From positions 94,241 to 158,240 of the forward strand of contig CAYYBE010000001.1 in assembly GCA_964470345.1 (NCBI GenBank): a stretch of DNA of 64,000 bases, given 5' to 3'. Position 1 is the stretch's first letter. Each line of letters starts with the position of its first letter. The notes below the pieces were generated by a model, which made no database searches, had not been told where the DNA came from, and saw only the letters and a program-made list of their open reading frames with translations. The stretch is from CAYYBE01 sp964470345 (GTDB lineage Bacteria; Babelota; Babeliae; Babelales; Babelaceae). Positions 20,969 to 28,746 of this stretch are shown piece after piece. The position numbers and the translations under genes were made by a program.

Positions 20969-22126
20969 TTATACAATAACGCGCATGATTTCGCTGATAC
21001 TGGTCACGCCTGACTCTATCTTGGTGCCTGCATCATGAATCATAGGTTGAAAACCTTCAGCTTGTGCTGTCTTGGAAAGCTCATCATAGGAAACGTGATT
21101 GGTGATAACTGTACGTAATTTTTCGGTAATTGGTAAGAGCTCAAAAATGCCGACCCTGCCTTTATAACCTGTTTTTGCACAGGCCGAGCAGCCGGGTGCA
21201 GTATATGCACCGGTGACGGTAACACCCCGTTTTTGAAGAAATTCAAATTCTTGGGCAGTGATTGGTGTTTTGCACTTGCAATGTTCACATAAGATACGCA
21301 CAAGCCGTTGAGCCAGAATGCCACTGACAACCGCGTTAATCAAAAAAGCTTCAATACCCATATCAAGTAAGCGTACAACTGCTCCTGGGGCATTGTTGGT
21401 GTGTAATGTGCTTAAGACAAGATGGCCGGTAAGCGCCGATTGAACGGCAATTTGTGCCGTTTCGGTATCACGTATTTCTCCAACCATCATAATGTCAGGG
21501 TCTTGGCGTAATAGTGCTCGCAGACCACAAGCAAACGTAAATCCGATATCGGGATGTACTTGTCCTTGGGTTGTTCCAGCAATCGTATATTCGACCGGAT
21601 CTTCAAGCGTAACAATATTTTTATCGGGGGTTCGAATCAAAAGCAGTAAAGAATAGAGTGTTGTCGATTTTCCTGATCCTGTTGGTCCCGTAACAATAAA
21701 AAAACCATGGGGTCGTTGCATCAATGTTGTAAGTGTTGTGAGCATGGCGGGTGCAAAGCCGAGGTCCTCGAGTTTGAGCATCGCATGGCTGCGATCAAGA
21801 ATGCGAATAACAATCTTTTCACCATATAATGACGGAAAGGTGGCCACACGGAGATCTATCTCTCCATGTGGCCCTTTAACTACAAACTTCCCGTCTTGTG
21901 GGAGTCGTTTTTCAGCGATATCGATACGTGCAAGTATTTTAATGCGAGCGATAACGTGGTGGCTATACTCTGCAAGTACTGATGCTACATCGCGCAAATA
22001 ACCGTCACAACGCATTCTTACACGCAAGCCTGTTTCAGTGGGTTCAAGATGCACATCTGAGGCTGAGCGCTTGAATGCGTTGCTCAAAAGAGAGTCAACG
22101 GTAACTATTGCTGGAGCATCATCCAA
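20969..22126 (-). CDS. GspE/PilB-family secretion or pilus ATPase, core only
   Basis: A 385-aa hexameric ATPase of the type II secretion/type IV pilus family. It has the N2-type start SASDVHLEP, Walker A GPTGSGKSTT, the Asp box and Walker B in DPDIMMVGEIRDTETA, His box HLVLSTLHTNNA, and the zinc-binding Cys pairs CEHC and CSAC. The N1 domain of full-length GspE/PilB is missing. The only available start is TTG at 22126, since an in-frame stop lies a few codons upstream; it overlaps the preceding gene by eight bases. No pilin, PilC or secretin gene is in the window, so pilus, secretion or DNA-uptake roles stay open. Confidence 0.9.
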   Translation of the reverse strand: MDDAPAIVTVDSLLSNAFKRSASDVHLEPTETGLRVRMRCDGYLRDVASVLAEYSHHVIARIKILARIDIAEKRLPQDGKFVVKGPHGEIDLRVATFPSLYGEKIVIRILDRSHAMLKLEDLGFAPAMLTTLTTLMQRPHGFFIVTGPTGSGKSTTLYSLLLLIRTPDKNIVTLEDPVEYTIAGTTQGQVHPDIGFTFACGLRALLRQDPDIMMVGEIRDTETAQIAVQSALTGHLVLSTLHTNNAPGAVVRLLDMGIEAFLINAVVSGILAQRLVRILCEHCKCKTPITAQEFEFLQKRGVTVTGAYTAPGCSACAKTGYKGRVGIFELLPITEKLRTVITNHVSYDELSKTAQAEGFQPMIHDAGTKIESGVTSISEIMRVIV

Positions 22127-22571
22127 GTTTCCACCCTACCAAGAAACCAACGATGGCACTGACAACGGCAATAACGTGCATTTTTGCCCAGGCGAAAAAG
22201 AGTCCAGGAACTTCTTGTAATGAAGCTGTACCCATTCCGATCCAGTGTTTAATTAATTCCATATCTAAGGAGATAACATGGGCGTAATGCAAGATCGCAA
22301 CGACAATGAGTCCTGCCAGAATTGTGAAAACTAACATGCGTCCAAAGCTTTTGAGTAAAAAGCCGAGTAAGAAAAAGGCAAGGCCAAATACTAAAAGTTC
22401 ACTTGCCCAAGCAGGCATATATCCTTCGAGGAATTTTTGTGCAGATTCAAACCAGCTTTGTGGTGAGGTTGGTTCTGCAGCAATAACTCCGTCTACCGGT
22501 GTTGTCATAGGAGCAGTGGCAACTGTTTCAACGGTAGGCGGTGTTTGAGTGGTAACTTGATCAGCGTTCAT
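22119..22571 (-). CDS. small membrane protein, FUN14-like pattern
   Basis: A 150-aa protein: a Thr/Pro/Ala-rich soluble N-terminus of about 50 residues, then hydrophobic segments LLVFGLAFFLLGFLL and FTILAGLIVVAILHYAHV, and a C-terminal VVSAIVGFLVGWKLG. The glycine spacing and final GxxxGxKLG recall the FUN14 family, but this is weak. AAGGA six bases before ATG 22571 favours that start over TTG 22577. It overlaps the downstream GspE-like gene, so it may be functionally tied to it. Confidence 0.65.
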   Translation of the reverse strand: MNADQVTTQTPPTVETVATAPMTTPVDGVIAAEPTSPQSWFESAQKFLEGYMPAWASELLVFGLAFFLLGFLLKSFGRMLVFTILAGLIVVAILHYAHVISLDMELIKHWIGMGTASLQEVPGLFFAWAKMHVIAVVSAIVGFLVGWKLG

Positions 22572-22627
22572 ACTCAATCCTTCTCAATGTATAAGGTAAT
22601 TGTGATACATTTAATCATTTAACACAT

Positions 22628-22665
22628 AAAGGGCGCCTATGCATTGGATAGCACAAGCGCCCTTT
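22628..22665 (-). terminator. hairpin terminator after the HU gene
   Basis: AAAGGGCGC (22628-22636) and GCGCCCTTT (22657-22665) form a nine-pair stem, with T-rich sequence on both sides. It lies between the HU gene and the next minus-strand gene and could work in either direction. Confidence 0.65.
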
Positions 22666-22683
22666 TTCTCATTTCGTTAGCCT

Positions 22684-22956
22684 TTACAGAACGGCATCGC
22701 GAAGTGCTTTTCCTGCTTTGAATTTTGCAACTTTCTTGGCAGGTATTTGCATTTTCTTGCCCGTTGCTGGGTTAATACCCAAGCGGCTCTTGCGTTTCAT
22801 AACGCTGAATGTTCCGAAACCGGTTAATGCAATTGACTTCCCAGTCTTAAGTGTTTGTGTTACTGACTTGATGAAAGCTTCAAGCGCTTTTTTGCATGAT
22901 GCCTTTGGGAGCTTTGCTGTTTTTGACATTTGGTCGATTAATTTTGCTTTGTTCAT
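22684..22956 (-). CDS. hup: HU/IHF-family DNA-binding protein
   Basis: A 90-aa histone-like protein. It has an N-terminal helical part (MNKAKLIDQMSKTAKLPKAS), the GFGTFSVMKRKSRLGINPATG arm region with the invariant N-P-x-T-G, and the C-terminal FKAGKALRDAV. It bends and compacts DNA as a dimer. An AAGGA site precedes ATG 22956; the open frame further upstream is not needed. It belongs to the HU group by length and motif. Confidence 0.95.
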   Translation of the reverse strand: MNKAKLIDQMSKTAKLPKASCKKALEAFIKSVTQTLKTGKSIALTGFGTFSVMKRKSRLGINPATGKKMQIPAKKVAKFKAGKALRDAVL

Positions 22957-23035
22957 GTATCTTTCCTTCAAACTTTTAAGTTCAAATCGTGTCTCAACAT
23001 CTACCATAAGCAGATGCAAACAAACTAGCACTTAC

Positions 23036-23068
23036 AGTGTACGCTAATCGAACTAAAAAAATTGTCAA
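23036..23068 (-). promoter_or_regulatory. possible promoter for the HU gene
   Basis: On the minus strand a perfect TTGACA (23063-23068) is followed after 21 bases by TACACT (23036-23041). The spacing is long, so a different -10 may be used. Confidence 0.3.
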
Positions 23069-23069
23069 C

Positions 23070-23292
23070 TTTTTTTGAAAGATTTTTGTGAAAAAAGCGT
23101 CGAAGACGCTGGAGGCAGGTACGGGTTTTTGCGAAAAAGTGTTGGTTTTGCGGGCAAAACAACGGTGAAAGCTGATTTTTTAGAAATGAAAAAGAAAAAA
23201 CAGCTTATGAAGCTTTAGCGTAGTAGTTGGCGACTACTAACCAAAAAGTTTTAATGAAGACTTATAGAGAGGTGAGTTTGAAATGCCGACCG
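23070..23292. other. non-coding stretch upstream of the tRNA/repeat block
   Basis: No convincing gene was found here on either strand. A perfect seven-base inverted repeat (TAGTAGT at 23221-23227, ACTACTA at 23233-23239) is the only clear structure; the rest is AT-rich upstream sequence of the HU gene. Confidence 0.4.
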
Positions 23293-23343
23293 TGTCCTGC
23301 GAAGCTTGCCAAGCCGGAAGGCGTGGATAAGCGTAGAAGGAGG
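23293..23343. repeat. GC-rich repeat element, copy A
   Basis: It begins TGTCCTGCGAAGC and ends GCGTAGAAGGAGG. Copy B at 23527-23585 begins TGTCCTGCGTAGC and ends GCGTAGTAGGAGG; the middles differ. Confidence 0.5.
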
Positions 23344-23371
23344 GCCGGGCCATACGTATGTAAATTTGAAT

Positions 23372-23454
23372 TGCCGAGGGCCGGACTCGAACCGGCACGG
23401 GGAAACCCCCGAAGGATTTTAAGTCCTTTGCGTCTACCATTCCGCCACCCCGGC
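23372..23454 (-). tRNA. tRNA-Leu (TAA anticodon)
   Basis: Read on the minus strand it starts GCCGGGGTGGCGGAATGG, has an anticodon stem around ACTTAAAAT (anticodon TAA), a long variable arm as expected for Leu, the T-arm GGTTCGAGTCC, and a closing acceptor half CCTCGGC plus A. Length is 83 bases. CCA is not encoded. Confidence 0.93.
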
Positions 23455-23700
23455 GTATATATGTCAATTAAACATGGTGCGTCTACCATGGCGCACCTAT
23501 CGGTGCACTATTTTCGCCACCCCCTGTGTCCTGCGTAGCCAGCTCCTTCGAGAGTTTCACTTCGCTGACATGGCGTAGTAGGAGGCGTATATTTCAATCA
23601 AAAGAAACGTGCGTCTACCATGGCGCCCTCTAACGAGTGCGCTATTTTCGCCACCCTAGCGGGTATATTTCAACAAAAGATGGTGCGTTTCACACCATCT
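23453..23700. repeat. repeats derived from the tRNA-Leu 5' half
   Basis: Two ~72-base units (23453-23524 and 23585-23656) and a partial third (from about 23659) each read GCGTATAT, an A-rich stretch, GTGCGTCTACCATGG, a short hairpin-forming insert, then TTTTCGCCACCC. GCGTCTACCAT and CGCCACCCC are exact pieces of the tRNA-Leu 5' half (complement), but here an insert of about 25 bases separates them. The units lie between tRNA-Leu and tRNA-Cys. Confidence 0.75.
23527..23585. repeat. GC-rich repeat element, copy B
   Basis: It matches copy A (23293-23343) at both ends and is inserted between two tRNA-derived units. Confidence 0.5.
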
Positions 23701-23711
23701 TCGAAATTGCT

Positions 23712-23785
<74 letters not shown>

Positions 23786-23799
23786 CCGTATAAGAGTTC

Positions 23800-24348
23800 T
23801 TATTTTACAGATTCTGTGGCAGCTTTCAAGAGTCCTGCATCAGTCATAAGCTTTTTCAAGTCTTGTGCAGAAACGATTTTTACGCCAGCTGGAATAACAG
23901 CGGCTTCGTTCTTGGCAACAACTTGCGTAAGGTATTCTTGTTGTGCTGCACCTTCAACTGCAAATGTAGCATCAGTTTTGCTTAATTGATACCATTCTGC
24001 CATGCCACCTTCAAATGCCATTACGTTAGCAAAGCCCATTTTGCTGAGTTCTTCTGCTGCTGCTACGCTTGCTGTGCACATATAGTTTGAGCAATAGAAT
24101 ACGTAGGTGTCATTTTTGTTCCAGTTTGCTGCTTCTTCTTTTAATTTTGCAAGGTCAACATTTACTGAACCTTGGATGTGGGCATCATCAAACATTGCCT
24201 TATCTAAGACATTGATAACCTTGACGGTTGCTTGAGCTGTAGATGCGCCTTCAACGGCCTTAGTTTCTTCAGTTTTGCTGCCCCAGCCACAGCCGGCAAC
24301 GAGAACTAATGAAGATAAAGAGAGAGCGAGACTTGAACGTTTGAACAT
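23800..24348 (-). CDS. rhodanese-like lipoprotein
   Basis: A 182-aa protein. Residues 1-20 form a lipoprotein signal with lipobox LVAGC (Cys 20), so the mature protein is likely lipid-anchored in the envelope. A rhodanese domain follows: INVLDKAMFDDAHIQGSVNV (the D-x-R region) and the active-site loop YCSNYMCTASVAAAEEL, with a Cys at the expected nucleophile place. FEGGMAEW matches the F-x-G-G-x-x-x-W motif that closes the fold. AAGGGG precedes the ATG. Family members transfer sulfane sulfur or bind thiols; substrate unknown. A ~50-residue C-terminal tail is of unknown role. Confidence 0.85.
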   Translation of the reverse strand: MFKRSSLALSLSSLVLVAGCGWGSKTEETKAVEGASTAQATVKVINVLDKAMFDDAHIQGSVNVDLAKLKEEAANWNKNDTYVFYCSNYMCTASVAAAEELSKMGFANVMAFEGGMAEWYQLSKTDATFAVEGAAQQEYLTQVVAKNEAAVIPAGVKIVSAQDLKKLMTDAGLLKAATESVK

Positions 24349-24753
24349 AGAAACCCCTTAGGGAAAACAGAACCCTTGCGAAACCTTTATGCGTCGTATG
24401 GAGACAATTTCCAAACGACGTGGCTTTGAAAGAGATCCAATGAGAAAAATTAACGGAAAATTACTGCCAATCAGTAATCCGTTGAACACCATTCAATGTA
24501 CCAGAAATACATTCCCTCGCAAGTGTTTGTAATAATGCTTCAGGCAGCTTGCTTTGGATGTGTTTATTTAAATGCGTGCGTCAAAAGCGCCTCTGGTGTT
24601 GGTTTTTATGTATTTTTCGCGACAATACGTTCTGTTGACAGTTGATCTGGTCGCACGATTGGAGCGTTTGAATGAAAAAGGTTCTTCGCAATGAGGCTCT
24701 TTTGGCGCACGTTTTCATGGTGATATGATAAGAATTGTGTGCAAGGTTGTCTC
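24349..24753. other. 405-bp intergenic region
   Basis: I see no convincing gene. On the minus strand a possible promoter (TTGCGA, 16-base spacer, TACATT) and a short hairpin (TTACTG at 24461 pairing with CAGTAA, then TTTT) precede the rhodanese gene. The hairpin may be a leader structure or the end of a short unannotated RNA. No tmRNA, RNase P or SRP RNA signature was recognised. Confidence 0.35.
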
Positions 24754-24790
24754 AAAAAGCAGTCAACCCGGCATGTGCCGGGCTGACTGC
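24754..24790 (-). terminator. strong terminator of the Bat-lepB operon
   Basis: On the minus strand GCAGTCAGCCCGGC and GCCGGGTTGACTGC form a 14-base stem (one wobble position) with a four-base loop, followed by TTTTT. It lies 31 bases beyond the lepB stop. Confidence 0.9.
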
Positions 24791-24821
24791 TATATCTATG
24801 AGTACGATAACTCAATGTAGT

Positions 24822-25715
24822 TTAGTGGACTGATTGAAAGCAGCGGGACCAGCGGACCTTGGACCAGAAATCGATTGGATGGGTCAAGATATCCAAAAGC
24901 AACCAAGAATCGCTGAAAATTAAGAATGACCAGGTTTCGCGGGTGTCGATCGAAAGTATACGGTAGATGATCTTGCCGTGAATTAAATGGCCAGGGAGCG
25001 GTCCCCACGCACGCGAGTCAAAGCTTCCTTTGCGGTTATCACCCATTGCCCAATATTGATTATCTCCTAGTTGTACATCAAAAACATCGCTTCCATTTTC
25101 CATAGGAACTTGGGGGTAGCTAAAAACGGGCTTGCCTTGGAGCTTTACAATAAGATTCTCGTCAATTCGATAAAAGGGCTGTTCGTTGTAAGACTTTGCT
25201 GGATCATATGATTTTGGGGTATACGAACAGTTGCCAAGATAGATATCTTGTTGGTTAGGGACAAACTTGTCCCATACGTAGATCAATGGATATTTGTTAA
25301 TGTAAGGTTCATCAAGCTTTACGCCATTGCGATAGACAACCGGTTTTCCATCTTCAATTTTTCCTTGAATATGATCACCAGGAATTCCAATGACTCGTTT
25401 GGTCCAATTTGAAGGACCCCATAAGTAACGTTGGTACCAATTCACCAGCTTATTTGATGAATATTGAAACGTAGGATCATTAAATGAGATAATATCCCCG
25501 TGTGTAATTGGTTTAAACCATACGGTAAATTTATCTGCTACAAAGCGTTCACCAACGAGCATGGTCGTTTCCATGGAGCCGCTGGGAACTTGGTAGAGTC
25601 CATAGCCAAAGGTGCGAAGAATAAACGCAATGGGTAAGATAATAATTGCTGCCTCTATCCATTGCTCTATTGAAGATTTATTTTTTTTCTTAAACCATCC
25701 AATAATCGAATTCAT
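24822..25715 (-). CDS. lepB: signal peptidase I
   Basis: A 297-aa membrane-anchored serine protease that removes signal peptides from exported proteins. One N-terminal helix (about residues 19-38) precedes VPSGSMETT with the catalytic Ser 47, and WTKRVIGIPGD carries the catalytic Lys 106. The C-terminal box is GDNRKGSFDSRAWGPLPG. AAAGGA precedes ATG 25715. It is the last gene of the Bat-type operon, 12 bases after the M23 peptidase gene. Confidence 0.95.
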   Translation of the reverse strand: MNSIIGWFKKKNKSSIEQWIEAAIIILPIAFILRTFGYGLYQVPSGSMETTMLVGERFVADKFTVWFKPITHGDIISFNDPTFQYSSNKLVNWYQRYLWGPSNWTKRVIGIPGDHIQGKIEDGKPVVYRNGVKLDEPYINKYPLIYVWDKFVPNQQDIYLGNCSYTPKSYDPAKSYNEQPFYRIDENLIVKLQGKPVFSYPQVPMENGSDVFDVQLGDNQYWAMGDNRKGSFDSRAWGPLPGHLIHGKIIYRILSIDTRETWSFLIFSDSWLLLDILTHPIDFWSKVRWSRCFQSVH

Positions 25716-25727
25716 AAGATTTGTCCT

Positions 25728-26627
25728 TTATGGTAAAAAATATGTTGGGTTAACTCGTTTTTCGTAGACTAGCACTTCAAAATGAAGATGATTTCCATTG
25801 CGACCACGCGTGTTGCCTGTATTGCCAACACGTCCAATACGTTGGCCCTGTTCAACCAAATCACCAACGTGTACTTCAATTTTTGAAAGATGGGCATACC
25901 GTGTTTTAAGTTTATTCGAATGTGAGATAAGAATTGTATTACCAAAGGCTGCCCCATAGTGCGCTTCAATGACCACGCCATGCGCTGCTGCCATAACCAG
26001 GGTGCCATGTGCTGCGGGCAAATCGAGCCCATGGTGAAAACCGCAAGTACCATTTGGTCGGCGGCGTGGGCCAAACGGTGATCCAATTCTAAAGCTTCCA
26101 TGACGTAGTGGCCAGGCGAACGGTCGTTCTTGTTTTGGCGTATCAATATCGTCAGACATTTGAGGATGGTTTATCCGTGCCCGACGTCGTGCGCTCAATG
26201 GTATATGGCGAAGGCGAGGGGGGCGAGGCCTGGCGAGACGAGTTCGGCCCGTTTCTTTGGATTGGTACAGCGGGGCGATGGTACGCTCCATTTGATGTTG
26301 GCGCGCAAACATCAAAGCAGCTTGTTTCAGGTGCTCAGGGTTGCGATTAACGACCAGAAATGTGCCGGCTTCGTCTATCTTTTTTTTTTTCGAGATTGAC
26401 TCTTGATCTATTTGTTCTTGATTTGCTTGTTGCGTTCGGTCGATCGACCGTTTAAGTGCTTGCGTATAGCTTACATAATCTTGCTTAACTTGAATGAGTT
26501 CTTGTGCTTGATGAGCAAAATATCGCGATTCGGTAACAGCGATTACCATTAATCCTACAAGGATAATGATACTGGCAACAAGTCCACGGAAAAGCCATTG
26601 GTTGATGTTATTCACACTATCCTTCAC
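25728..26627 (-). CDS. M23 (LytM-type) peptidoglycan endopeptidase or regulator
   Basis: A 299-aa protein with an N-terminal membrane helix (about residues 12-30), a coiled-coil-like Gln/Lys-rich stretch (about residues 32-75), an Arg/Pro-rich linker and a C-terminal peptidase M23 domain. Zn-binding signatures are visible as HHGLDLPAAHGT (H-x-x-x-D) and HLHFEV (H-x-H), so it may be an active peptidoglycan hydrolase. The start is GTG 26627; GTG 26615 is an alternative. Its place in the Bat operon hints at wall or envelope stress work, which is inference. Confidence 0.87.
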   Translation of the reverse strand: MKDSVNNINQWLFRGLVASIIILVGLMVIAVTESRYFAHQAQELIQVKQDYVSYTQALKRSIDRTQQANQEQIDQESISKKKKIDEAGTFLVVNRNPEHLKQAALMFARQHQMERTIAPLYQSKETGRTRLARPRPPRLRHIPLSARRRARINHPQMSDDIDTPKQERPFAWPLRHGSFRIGSPFGPRRRPNGTCGFHHGLDLPAAHGTLVMAAAHGVVIEAHYGAAFGNTILISHSNKLKTRYAHLSKIEVHVGDLVEQGQRIGRVGNTGNTRGRNGNHLHFEVLVYEKRVNPTYFLP

Positions 26628-26659
26628 TTCTACTCATCTATGCCGGCAGCCTCGTACGC

Positions 26660-26992
26660 CTACGTTACATGCTCGATCGGGATCCATCCCACGAGATCTT
26701 GTTTTTTTATCTTACACCAACTCGTTTCTTTTTGGTATATCCTTACGATTTCCCCTGGCATAAGGGTTGTAGATACGCCATAATTCTTATCTGGCCCCAC
26801 GTAGACTTTGCTTTCATTTTTGATACTAGTCTGTGGGTGCCAGTGTTCATCATATGCGTCTATTGTCTTTATAAAACTTATGATGAGAGCGATGCTGAGC
26901 ATTGCATACCACATATTTTTATATGCGGGGCGTTGAGGCTTGGGCGTGAGCAAGGCGACCCACCAGGTTATTAAGAAAAGAAATGGTGCCAT
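26660..26992 (-). CDS. membrane-anchored SH3-like domain protein
   Basis: A 110-aa protein: two N-terminal hydrophobic segments (residues 1-16 and about 27-43), then a bacterial SH3-type region (ESKVYVGPDKNYGVSTTLMPGEIVRIYQKETSW with WIPIEHV at the end). It begins inside the end of batD (22-base overlap), with GGAG five bases before the ATG. In Bat operons of other bacteria the SH3 domain is joined to TPRs in BatE; here TPR and SH3 are on separate proteins. That comparison is from memory. Confidence 0.75.
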   Translation of the reverse strand: MAPFLFLITWWVALLTPKPQRPAYKNMWYAMLSIALIISFIKTIDAYDEHWHPQTSIKNESKVYVGPDKNYGVSTTLMPGEIVRIYQKETSWCKIKKQDLVGWIPIEHVT

Positions 26993-28737
26993 TGTTTCTC
27001 CACCAATGTTTGTTCAAGGCGTGTAATCAGCTTGTTACTTATTGTTGTTAGCTCTGTGAACTCTCTATCATTTGTTGTAAAAAATGTTGCTTGTGAACTT
27101 CGTTCCCATATATTTTTCCAAGCAGCCAGTTCGCTGTCTTGCCAACCGTGGGCCGTTAGATATTCGAGAACGGCTTGATCGCTCCAGCTTTGAGCAGCCG
27201 GCAGCAATGTGTGTGCAACGGTATGCAGCGTTTGCCACAAAAGAAGCGGGTTCTTTTCGGTGAGCGCTTTTGCTAGCGCTCGGCGACTTTGTTTGATACA
27301 GGTTTTTTGTTTTCGATAGGTCATATACCGTTGGTAACAACGTGCAAAATAATCGCGCCGTGAGCGCCAGATAACGGGCAATACGAGTAAGAGTAAGAAT
27401 AACCATTCGGGCGGCACCCACCATGCTTCCCATGCAATTGTTATTTCTTGTACGGGAACTGTCTCAGGACTTTGCGAGAAGGCTGGCGTGGAAGAATTCT
27501 CAGCAGCGTCCGTTTTTTTGTCGTTTGCTTGTTGAACAGACGCCTGTTCAAGCCGTGCTTGTGGGTTAGGGGCAACGGTGAGGTTAAGAGCTTTTGTTGT
27601 AAACGTTTGAAACTTGTGCGTTTGTGGATTAAAGAAAAAGAACTTTTGGGACGGGATTGTGATTTTTCCCGCTTGCGTGCTTTGCAAGATATACTCGCAT
27701 GTTTTTGTTAACGTTGGATATGTTCCTGCGTCTTTGGTGCTTGACGGATAGACGCGCAGCGCTTCGGGTACGGTAAGTTCAGGCGCTTTTATGAGTGTTG
27801 GTTCAAACGTGCCTTTCATGGTAAGGGTACAGGTGATTGGGTCGCCCTGTTTTACTTTGGTTGCGTCTACGACGAGAGTTACTGTATCTATTTTTCCAAC
27901 GCCGTGTACGGGATGCTGCGCGTGTGGAATGGGTTCAACGGTAAAAGAGTGTGGGCTGGCCATTGCTTGTTTCCGTTCAACAAAGCCACCAAACATCGAC
28001 ATAACGGGTCCCCACTGTGCTTGTTGCCGCTCGTCTGTGTCTGGTTGTGTATAGGTAAATAATGCGCGCGGCAGTGTTAACTCGCCCGCTTGCGTTGGCG
28101 TAACCCGTCCGGGTAATTCAATGACTGAGTAGGTCACGTTGCCGATTTTTTCTGTTATTTGACGTGGTTGTTCTTGGGTAAAGATGAGATGCTCATATTG
28201 ATCGGTACCCTGTAAGCCGACTTGTGCGGTCTTGGGGTCAGTGTAATAAAAACGCAAACTATAGGGGACCGTCTCGCCAACAACGAGTTTTTCTTTTGTT
28301 ATTTTCCAACGGGCAAATGCTGCTTGGTGTTGCTTGCTTTCTTTTGGTGCATTGTGCACGGAAAAAGCGACGGTGTTTGATGTGAGCGTCCCATTATCCG
28401 TTTCAATACGCGCTGGCCCGAGTGTATACGCACCTGGCTTTGCGAACTGTACTAAGTACCCAAGATGCTGCTCGCTGCGCTGTTGGCCGTTCGTAATAAA
28501 CATTTGGGTACTGTTGCGCTCGCTTACAATCTGGTCTTGCGTAAGCCCTGCAATCGTTGGCTTGCCCGTAACGCGTGCATTACCTAGTACGACCACTTCG
28601 ACCAAAAACGGTGCCCCTGCAACGACAGAGCTTAGCTCCGCCCCTTGTGATGAGGCAACTTGCAACTTTGCTGCTCCCAGTATGGGAAGTGTACTGAAAA
28701 GAGCAAAAATACCTGTACTAATGATCTTTGTTTTCAT
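26971..28737 (-). CDS. batD: BatD-family protein
   Basis: A 588-aa protein with a signal peptide (about residues 1-22), then Ig-like/beta-rich repeats typical of BatD: VASSQGAELSSVVAGAPFLVEV at the start, VGETVPYSLRFYYTD and VKQGDPITCTLTMKGT inside. A single transmembrane helix lies near residue 447 (PEWLFLLLLVLPVIW), followed by a ~115-residue cytoplasmic tail. By family it acts with BatA/BatB in the envelope of many diderms; its molecular role is unclear. It sits between the TPR and SH3 genes. Confidence 0.85.
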   Translation of the reverse strand: MKTKIISTGIFALFSTLPILGAAKLQVASSQGAELSSVVAGAPFLVEVVVLGNARVTGKPTIAGLTQDQIVSERNSTQMFITNGQQRSEQHLGYLVQFAKPGAYTLGPARIETDNGTLTSNTVAFSVHNAPKESKQHQAAFARWKITKEKLVVGETVPYSLRFYYTDPKTAQVGLQGTDQYEHLIFTQEQPRQITEKIGNVTYSVIELPGRVTPTQAGELTLPRALFTYTQPDTDERQQAQWGPVMSMFGGFVERKQAMASPHSFTVEPIPHAQHPVHGVGKIDTVTLVVDATKVKQGDPITCTLTMKGTFEPTLIKAPELTVPEALRVYPSSTKDAGTYPTLTKTCEYILQSTQAGKITIPSQKFFFFNPQTHKFQTFTTKALNLTVAPNPQARLEQASVQQANDKKTDAAENSSTPAFSQSPETVPVQEITIAWEAWWVPPEWLFLLLLVLPVIWRSRRDYFARCYQRYMTYRKQKTCIKQSRRALAKALTEKNPLLLWQTLHTVAHTLLPAAQSWSDQAVLEYLTAHGWQDSELAAWKNIWERSSQATFFTTNDREFTELTTISNKLITRLEQTLVEKQWHHFFS

Positions 28738-28746
28738 ATGTATATC

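Noticed and set aside
24349..24753. A known structural RNA (tmRNA, RNase P or SRP RNA)
   Set aside because: No tRNA-like end, conserved P4 or SRP loop sequence could be seen on either strand.
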